A stretch of DNA of 11,394 bases from Aestuariivita sp964402685 (GTDB lineage: Bacteria; Pseudomonadota; Alphaproteobacteria; Rhodobacterales; Rhodobacteraceae), in contig CAYODE010000119.1 of the NCBI GenBank assembly GCA_964402685.1, positions 1-11,394 of the forward strand. The letters run 5' to 3'. The notes beneath the pieces were generated by a model. It made no database searches. It was not told the origin of the DNA and saw only the letters and a program-made list of their open reading frames with translations. The stretch's first letter is position 1. Each line of letters begins with the position of its first letter. Shown in pieces: positions 7,047-11,394 of this stretch. Both the position numbers and the translations under genes were made by a program.

Positions 7047-7074
7047 TTGTAATGTAACATATGTTACATATTAT
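7047..7074 (+). promoter_or_regulatory. Putative sigma-70 promoter of the TRAP operon
   Basis: TTGTAA (7047-7052) and TATTAT (7069-7074) are separated by 16 bp and resemble -35 and -10 boxes. They predict a transcript start near 7081 and a leader of about 40 bases before dctP. The spacer is almost exactly filled by the palindrome at 7052-7069, so a protein bound there would block RNA polymerase. Predicted from sequence only. Confidence 0.5.
7052..7069. promoter_or_regulatory. Perfect 18-bp palindrome, candidate operator for the MarR protein
   Basis: ATGTAACATATGTTACAT is a perfect palindrome with 9-bp arms and no spacer, centred between 7060 and 7061 in the 98-bp gap between the divergent cupin and dctP genes. 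Its length and symmetry fit a dimeric winged-helix regulator of the MarR or GntR type. The marR gene at the end of the TRAP operon is the obvious partner. Overlap with the proposed dctP promoter suggests repression. The palindrome is certain; the binding protein is inferred. Confidence 0.7.
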
Positions 7075-7085
7075 CTTCCGCGCAA

Positions 7086-7101
7086 GCGGGAAGAATCCCG
7101 C
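7086..7101 (+). other. Small hairpin in the dctP leader
   Basis: GCGGGA (7086-7091) and TCCCGC (7096-7101) form a perfect 6-bp stem with an AGAA loop, ending 4 bases before the AGGGAGG ribosome site of dctP. It lies within the predicted leader and could stabilise the 5' end of the transcript. No function is proven. Confidence 0.3.
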
Positions 7102-7119
7102 GTTCAGGGAGGATCATCA

Positions 7120-8112
7120 ATGCTGTTCAAGACACTCATCCGCAGTGCCGCTGCGGTAGCTGCACTGTCGCTGGTCACTGCTGCAGCTCAGGCGCAGGAA
7201 ATTACTTTGCGCCTAGCTCATGTAGCACCGCCACAGACGACCTACCAAACCGCCGCAGAGCGCTTTGCCGCGAACCTGACGGAACTGTCGGGCGGCACAA
7301 TGTCCGTCGAGATCATTCCGGGCGGCATGTTGGGCGACCTGAGCCAACTTTGGGTACAGACCCGGGCCGGCGCGTTGGATCTGCACTTAATCGACGTCTC
7401 AGCGACAATCGCGATGAAAGAAGCTCGGCCATTTCTCGTGATGTGGACACCCTTCCTTTTCTCGGATCAGGACCATTTCCATCGCTTCCTTGCCTCGGAC
7501 ACCTTCAAAGACATGATGTCGGACGTTGAGGATCAAACCGGCGTCGTCTACCTTGGCTTGGCTGGCGACCGTCCGCCTCGCGCCGTGACTACAGCAAAGA
7601 CACCTGTGACTACGCCCGAGGATCTAAAAGGGCTAAAAATCCGCACGCCTGAACATCCGATGATCATCGGTGCGTTCGAAGCCTGGGGCGCGGCCCCGAC
7701 CCCCATCAAAGGATCGGAGCTTTTTAACGCTCTCAAGACCGGACTGGTTGATGGACAGGACAACGGTGTAATCGACTTCATCGGAGCGGGTTACGCCGAG
7801 GCACAGGGGCACTACATCCCGCTTGACTATATCCATTCGGGCGTCGGCATCTGGATGAGCCCGCAACGTTGGGGAACTTTGAACGAAGAACAGCAGAGCT
7901 GGGTGCGCGAGGCGACAGTTCAAGCCGGTATTGAAGGGCGCAAGCTACACGCAGCCCAGATGAAAGCGGCGATGAACAAACTTTCTGAACTGGGCGTGAC
8001 TGTCACACAACCGGACCGCGATGCATTCCTCTACGCCCGTGATGGGATTGTAGGGAATATGGAAGGCAAAGTGTGGCCTGAAGGCCTAGCCGCGATCATT
8101 GGCGACATGTGA
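7120..8112 (+). CDS. dctP: TRAP transporter periplasmic substrate-binding protein, DctP type
   Basis: This 330-residue protein begins with a Sec signal peptide: a basic start, a hydrophobic core at about 9-21, and probable cleavage after AQA at residue 25. The mature protein starts at QEITLRLAHVAPP, typical for DctP solute receptors. Family marks include IIPGGMLGD (65-73), the LKGLKIR motif whose Arg175 normally binds the substrate carboxylate, and the VDGQDN segment with Asn215. The protein binds its ligand in the periplasm and delivers it to the DctQM membrane complex, driven by the sodium gradient. The start has a strong AGGGAGG site 7 bases upstream. It is the first gene of a four-gene operon and ends in a one-base overlap with dctQ. 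The retained Arg175 points to an organic acid as ligand, but the compound cannot be named. The symbol is the family name. Confidence 0.95.
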   Translation: MLFKTLIRSAAAVAALSLVTAAAQAQEITLRLAHVAPPQTTYQTAAERFAANLTELSGGTMSVEIIPGGMLGDLSQLWVQTRAGALDLHLIDVSATIAMKEARPFLVMWTPFLFSDQDHFHRFLASDTFKDMMSDVEDQTGVVYLGLAGDRPPRAVTTAKTPVTTPEDLKGLKIRTPEHPMIIGAFEAWGAAPTPIKGSELFNALKTGLVDGQDNGVIDFIGAGYAEAQGHYIPLDYIHSGVGIWMSPQRWGTLNEEQQSWVREATVQAGIEGRKLHAAQMKAAMNKLSELGVTVTQPDRDAFLYARDGIVGNMEGKVWPEGLAAIIGDM

Positions 8113-8567
8113 TGCGTCACCGCTTGCACGAGGCCCTTGTGAGGGCCTCGCTTTGGGCGATGGGGTTGTGCCTGCTGTCACTGGTCAGCCTAGACTTCTG
8201 GCAGGTCATACAGCGCTATGTGCTGGGTGTAAGTTGGCCTTGGGCGGGCGATGTGAGCATTATCCTTTTGCTCACCTTAGCCTGGATAGGAGCGGGGCAC
8301 CTGTGGCTGCGCCGGGCGCACATTGCAGTTGACCTGCTGGGCGCAGGGCCGCGCACAGCCCGAGCGCTGGCGGTGATCTTTGATCTGGCCGCCCTTATTG
8401 GTGGCATCATTCTGATGCCTCAGATCTTCGACACGATGGCAGCCTACTCCTTTATCGACCTGCCGACCCTGCCGGTATCAGGCTCTATCAAATACGCGCC
8501 TGTCGCTCTTGGCACCGGGTTCTTGTGCATCGCCGCAGCGCTGATGCTAGTGGTGCGCCGCACATGA
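8112..8567 (+). CDS. dctQ: TRAP transporter small membrane subunit, DctQ type
   Basis: This 151-residue inner-membrane protein has four hydrophobic segments at about 12-30, 46-63, 84-102 and 128-147, the standard DctQ topology. The conserved Q-R-Y-V-L-G segment (Arg35) and the W-x-x-D element at 44-48 after the first helix also fit. It forms the small membrane subunit of the transporter with DctM. The ATG at 8112 overlaps the dctP stop by one base (TGATG). A GTG at 8109, with a four-base overlap, is an alternative start adding one residue. Its end overlaps the dctM start as ATGA, so translation of the three subunits is probably coupled. Confidence 0.92.
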   Translation: MRHRLHEALVRASLWAMGLCLLSLVSLDFWQVIQRYVLGVSWPWAGDVSIILLLTLAWIGAGHLWLRRAHIAVDLLGAGPRTARALAVIFDLAALIGGIILMPQIFDTMAAYSFIDLPTLPVSGSIKYAPVALGTGFLCIAAALMLVVRRT

Positions 8568-9850
8568 TCGAACTGGCGGTCCTTTTTGGCGCGTTTCTGG
8601 GCGTGCTGTTGATCGGCGCGCCAGTGGCGTTGGCTATGGCGCTTTCGATCGGTGTTTTTGCCGTGGCCTTTTCCCCGGCGCTACCGTCAATCGTGTTGGT
8701 GCAGACCTTCATGCAGGGACTCGACAACACGGCCTTCACGGCAATCCCCTATTTTTTTCTGGCGGGTGCGATCATGAATCTCGGTGGTATGTCCGCACGG
8801 CTTTTACGGTTTGCACGCGCATGTCTGGGACACCTGCGTGGCGGCCTGAGCCACGCGAATATCGGGGCGTCGGTTGTTTTTGCTGGTGTGTCGGGGTCCG
8901 CTGTGGCCGATGCTGCTGCCGTGGGGTCCATCATGATCCCGGCAATGCGAAAGGAAGGGTATCCAGGTGCCTACGCAGCCGCTGTGACCGCCACGTCGGC
9001 CACAATCGGATTGGTTATTCCGCCATCGATCCCGATGGTGATCTTCGGGCTTTTCACCGGCGCCGACATCGGAGCGCTTTTTCTGGCAGGTGTCTTGCCA
9101 GGGCTTCTGATGGGGGTGTTCCTGATTATCGCCTCCGCGGCTCTTTCATTGCGCCGCGGCTATCCCTCCTCGCCGTGGCAAGGCTGGGGGGAAGTGGCCG
9201 CCGCCTTTGGTGGAGCGTCCCTGGCACTACTCATGCCGGTGCTTGTTGTCGTCGGTTTGGTCGGCGGTTTTGCCACCACCGCAGAGATCGGGGCCGTCGC
9301 CGCCGTCTATGCCGCCGCCATCAGCGCGCTGATCTACCGGGAGGCAGGTCTTGCCGAACTGTGGCGCGCCCTTTGCGAAGCAGCCGCTGACAGCGCCAAG
9401 GTGCTGATCATCATCGCCATTTCTGGCGGTTTCGTGTGGATTATTGCCAGCCTCGGAGTGGCCCGGGACTTGGCAGTACTGATCGCGGGCACCGGTTTGA
9501 ACGGGGTCGCGCTGCTCGGACTCATCGCGTTGATCTTGCTGTTGCTGGGAACGGTGTTGGAGCCTATCACACTGATCGTCGTGGTTGTGCCCCTGCTTGT
9601 CCCCGCAGCGCAGGCAGGCGGAATTGACCTGGTGCACCTTGGCCTTGTGTCGATCCTCGCAGCCTCCATTGGACTGGTGACACCACCAGTTGGCATCCTG
9701 CTTTACATCACTGCGGCGCAGGCCCAATCTCGTACTATGTCAGTGATTGTCGAAACCCTGCCTTTCCTGGTCGCGCTTTTCGCGACTCTGGTACTTGCGG
9801 TTGCCGCACCAGGGGTAGTGTTGTGGCTGCCGGAGTGGGCTAGCGGGTGA
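8564..9850 (+). CDS. dctM: TRAP transporter large permease subunit, DctM type
   Basis: With the ATG at 8564 the protein has 428 residues, normal for DctM, and is almost wholly hydrophobic with about a dozen membrane segments. Diagnostic stretches are GAIMNLGGMSARLL (68-81), SGSAVADAAAVGSIMIPAM (110-128) and IPPSIPMVIFG (152-162), with the repeat-related SIGLVTPPVGILLY near the C-terminus. This is the ion-coupled transport channel that takes substrate from DctP. The frame is open further upstream to 8525, but the ATGA overlap with the dctQ stop marks the natural start. The stop codon overlaps the GTG start of the marR gene by four bases. Confidence 0.95.
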   Translation: MIELAVLFGAFLGVLLIGAPVALAMALSIGVFAVAFSPALPSIVLVQTFMQGLDNTAFTAIPYFFLAGAIMNLGGMSARLLRFARACLGHLRGGLSHANIGASVVFAGVSGSAVADAAAVGSIMIPAMRKEGYPGAYAAAVTATSATIGLVIPPSIPMVIFGLFTGADIGALFLAGVLPGLLMGVFLIIASAALSLRRGYPSSPWQGWGEVAAAFGGASLALLMPVLVVVGLVGGFATTAEIGAVAAVYAAAISALIYREAGLAELWRALCEAAADSAKVLIIIAISGGFVWIIASLGVARDLAVLIAGTGLNGVALLGLIALILLLLGTVLEPITLIVVVVPLLVPAAQAGGIDLVHLGLVSILAASIGLVTPPVGILLYITAAQAQSRTMSVIVETLPFLVALFATLVLAVAAPGVVLWLPEWASG

Positions 9851-10281
9851 ACGAGAAGCGGACGGACAAAAGGATCGAGGAAACGCTGACCTTTCGTCTT
9901 TTGGTCGCCGTTAATCGTATCGTGCAACCGTTCCAGGACAATTTCGGGAAGCCGCACGACCTGACGCTTCCTGAATGGCGTTGCATGATGGCGCTGGCCG
10001 CTCATCCTGGGTCTTCCGGTGAGGCAGTAGCTCAGAGGATGGCGATGGACAAGATGGCAGTCAGCCGGTCGCTGAGGCGGCTGGAGACACTTGGGCGCGT
10101 CGCCAGACAGCCCGATCCAACAAACGCTCGCCGCAATTCCTGGGAGATGACCATGGACGGATGGGCGCTTTTTGATCTGATTCTGCCTGCTGCCCTTGAA
10201 CGGGACCGCCGCGCCTTCAAGGATCTTCCAAAAGAAGAGAAAAACCGCCTGATTGCCATCCTGAAAGATCTCGAAGTCTGA
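9847..10281 (+). CDS. MarR-family transcriptional regulator, co-transcribed with the TRAP genes
   Basis: This 144-residue protein has the normal MarR length and layout: a dimerisation helix at each end and a winged helix-turn-helix between about 38 and 105. LTLPEWRCMMAL precedes the DNA-binding domain, DKMAVSRSLRRLETLG (68-83) is the recognition helix, and DPTNARRNSWEMT (90-102) is the wing, with the Asp/Arg pattern typical of MarR wings. The GTG start at 9847 overlaps the dctM stop (GTGA), so it is probably translated by coupling. MarR repressors commonly sense aromatic or other organic acids. It likely binds the 18-bp palindrome at 7052-7069 and controls both the cupin gene and its own operon; this is inference from gene order and site symmetry. 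Confidence 0.9.
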   Translation: MNEKRTDKRIEETLTFRLLVAVNRIVQPFQDNFGKPHDLTLPEWRCMMALAAHPGSSGEAVAQRMAMDKMAVSRSLRRLETLGRVARQPDPTNARRNSWEMTMDGWALFDLILPAALERDRRAFKDLPKEEKNRLIAILKDLEV

Positions 10282-10374
10282 TGACGGGGCGATCGCTACC
10301 GGCGGACTTACACTTTGTAGTGCATGTCAAGTTGTCGCGGAACAAAGATGTTACAAAGCCACTGTAGCTAAAGT

Positions 10375-10532
10375 CAGCTGTCCACCATTTTCTTCGGTAA
10401 ATGAGTGAGCGGAGCTTGGGAAGGTGAGCTACCACCTTCTCGCCCTGAGCAAATAGGCTTTGAGAGGGCTTTTTTCTCCAAATATGCATCGACACAAACC
10501 AGGGTACCCAGCCCGGTTTCAGTGGACAGCTG
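10375..10532. repeat. Pair of 11-bp inverted repeats 158 bp apart
   Basis: CAGCTGTCCAC at 10375-10385 and its exact reverse complement at 10522-10532 face each other like the ends of a very small mobile element. No target-site duplication is visible and nothing inside codes for a transposase. It could be a MITE-like remnant or chance; each arm contains the common palindrome CAGCTG. Confidence 0.35.
10442..10475 (+). terminator. Possible intrinsic terminator of the TRAP-marR operon
   Basis: GCCCT (10442-10446) pairs with AGGGC (10465-10469), with an inner AGC/GCT pairing (48-50 with 57-59) and unequal internal loops, directly followed by six T (10470-10475). It lies 160 bp after the marR stop on the same strand. 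The stem is short and interrupted, so this is tentative. Confidence 0.35.
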
Positions 10533-10717
10533 TTTATTCTCGAGACACCCCCGGTGGTTAGGTTACATTGAGTTATCACCGGCCTTGCATTGAGGGTCTC
10601 GCTCTTGGTCATCTCGATACGATCCATTGACCCCCACTCTTCCGTTCAATCGCTTTTGGCGTCTAAGCAGCAAGCGGAAGGGTTCAAACGTAGGCGACCT
10701 TCTAATAGCAGCCTCAA

Positions 10718-11365
10718 TCAAGGACCGTCCAAGCATCGGCCGTCGCTGGCTCTAACCATCTCAAAAAAACGCACGTAGATCAGCCTGTCTTCTTCTCTGG
10801 GGTAACGGCACGGCAACGCCACTTTGCTCCTCTTTCTCAGCAACTTGAACAACGCCTTAGTCTCATCACCGAACTCAGCGGCCATCCACAGCTTCCAGTC
10901 TGACATGCAACCTGTCTCATCTTCACCGACCCAAATGACTGTCAGGTGTGAGCCGCTGAAGCTGCTGCGCTTTCCTTGGTTATTCCCTTGGTTCTTATAG
11001 GGGGTGACAGTGGTGTCAGGTCCAGCGTCCACCGATGTCACGTTGGAACCTGACAGATTGTCAGGTTCGCTGTCATGGTGCTGCAAAGGGAAGCAGATGC
11101 GGTACACGCGCCTCCTTCCCGGCACTTTCACCTGCTCGAGATACCCTGACACTTCTAACGCTCTGAGGCCCCGCTGTATTGCTCTAATCGATAATGCAAG
11201 ACTGTTTGCGAGGGTCGCGTTCTTAGGCCAACACATCCCGGTCTCTTTGTTGACATACGTGTCGCAGAGCACGACCGCGAGTTGCTTTGCGCTCCGGCCG
11301 ATTTCTGGTGAGGCGAACACGGCTCGCTTCCAATCGAAGCGAAGCTTTTGATACCCCGCGCTCAT
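10718..11365 (-). CDS. Winged helix-turn-helix protein (HTH_36-like), accessory gene
   Basis: From the ATG at 11365 this reads 215 residues. There is no stop upstream in frame before the window edge (the preceding codons read GEYTSSADA) and no clear ribosome site, so the real start may lie outside. Residues 25-92 form a winged helix-turn-helix: SAKQLAVVLCDTYVNKETG, then MCWPKNATLANSLALSIRAI and a GLRALEVSGYLE helix followed by a basic wing (VPGRRRVYRI). This CWP...LA...S...RAL pattern is typical of HTH_36 proteins found on plasmids, prophages and islands of alphaproteobacteria, often near replication or mobile genes. The middle (95-140) is polar and low in complexity. The C-terminal part (140-215) matches nothing I recognise. 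A replication or island-control role is possible but unproven. Confidence 0.75.
   Translation of the reverse strand: MSAGYQKLRFDWKRAVFASPEIGRSAKQLAVVLCDTYVNKETGMCWPKNATLANSLALSIRAIQRGLRALEVSGYLEQVKVPGRRRVYRICFPLQHHDSEPDNLSGSNVTSVDAGPDTTVTPYKNQGNNQGKRSSFSGSHLTVIWVGEDETGCMSDWKLWMAAEFGDETKALFKLLRKRSKVALPCRYPREEDRLIYVRFFEMVRASDGRCLDGP
10940..11151. repeat. Cluster of TGTCAGGT octamers inside the wHTH gene
   Basis: TGTCAGGT occurs at 10940-10947, 11014-11021 and 11059-11066, its reverse complement ACCTGACA at 11048-11055, and a near copy (CCCTGACA) at 11144-11151. They fall in different reading frames of the gene, so they are not explained by a repeated peptide. Spacing is irregular. They could be binding sites for the encoded wHTH protein, similar to iterons, or chance. 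Confidence 0.4.
11046..11068. repeat. Perfect 10-bp-arm inverted repeat within the wHTH gene
   Basis: GAACCTGACA (11046-11055) and TGTCAGGTTC (11059-11068) are exact reverse complements with a 3-bp GAT spacer. The element sits in the polar linker region of the protein. It could form a cruciform or hairpin, or bind a dimeric protein. Confidence 0.55.
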
Positions 11366-11394
11366 TGCGTCGGCGCTCGATGTGTATTCGCCTC

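Larger units (their letters stand above)
10282..10717. other. Gene-free stretch after the marR gene
   Basis: I find no convincing gene in these 436 bases. The longest frame (10217-10627, minus) overlaps the end of marR, lacks a ribosome site and resembles no family I recognise. The stretch holds a terminator-like hairpin (10442-10475), another short hairpin (10420-10439) and an 11-bp inverted repeat pair (10375-10532). It looks like decayed or rearranged DNA at the edge of an accessory segment. Confidence 0.5.

Noticed and set aside
7075..7093. Alternative hairpin CTTCCGC/GCGGGAAG competing with the leader hairpin, as a riboswitch-like switch
   Set aside because: The predicted transcript start near 7081 lies inside its left arm, so it would not form in the RNA.
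8821..9390. 189-residue plus-strand frame
   Set aside because: Frame-shifted shadow of dctM, with Arg/Cys-rich composition and no start signal.
9227..9727. 166-residue minus-strand frame
   Set aside because: Antisense to dctM; hydrophilic, rich in Asp, His and Gln as expected from the complement of a membrane-protein gene.
10274..10309. AAGTC/GACTT and CGG/CCG pairing around the marR stop codon as a terminator
   Set aside because: Interrupted weak stem and no T-run after it; the structure at 10442-10475 is a better candidate.
10217..10627. 136-residue minus-strand frame after marR
   Set aside because: Overlaps the marR coding end, has no ribosome site and no recognisable domain. A decayed gene cannot be excluded.

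Overview
This window looks like chromosome or large-replicon DNA from a marine-type alphaproteobacterium, most likely Rhodobacterales/Roseobacter group. The inference rests on moderately high GC, many tightly packed transport and catabolic operons with LysR and MarR regulators, a DctP-type TRAP transporter, and an accessory wHTH gene of a kind common in that group. No rRNA, tRNA, CRISPR array or intact transposase was seen.

Region 1 (71-4914, minus strand) is a five-gene operon with 12-25 bp gaps. In order of transcription it encodes a family III CoA-transferase, a short-chain dehydrogenase (SDR), a Fax/metaxin-type glutathione S-transferase (GST), a YfcG-like GST and an NAD(P)-dependent aldehyde dehydrogenase. 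The order CoA-transferase > SDR > GST > GST matches isoG-isoH-isoI-isoJ of the glutathione-dependent isoprene (epoxide) pathway known from Rhodococcus sp. AD45 and of the related styrene route in actinobacteria. An aldehyde dehydrogenase follows. No epoxide-forming monooxygenase or glutathione synthetase gene is present here. This is the most interesting part of the window: apparently a free-standing glutathione-dependent degradation module in an alphaproteobacterium. A divergent LysR gene (5012-5917) and a perfect 8-bp dyad between it and the operon suggest substrate-responsive control.

Region 2 (5918-6232) is a gene-free gap between convergent genes with a large multi-segment hairpin at 5978-6031.

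Region 3 (6233-10281) is a transport unit. A cupin gene (6233-7021, minus) is divergent from dctP-dctQ-dctM-marR (7120-10281, plus). The four plus-strand genes overlap by 1-4 bp and are probably translationally coupled. A perfect 18-bp palindrome lies between the putative -35 and -10 boxes of the dctP promoter and is a good candidate operator for the co-transcribed MarR protein. The substrate cannot be read from sequence; a carboxylate, possibly aromatic, is a reasonable guess.

Region 4 (10282-11394) looks accessory. It holds a 436-bp stretch without a convincing gene, with a possible terminator and an 11-bp inverted repeat pair. After it comes a minus-strand winged-helix protein (10718-11365 or longer; its frame is open to the window edge) whose gene contains clustered TGTCAGGT repeats, one pair forming a perfect 10-bp-arm palindrome.
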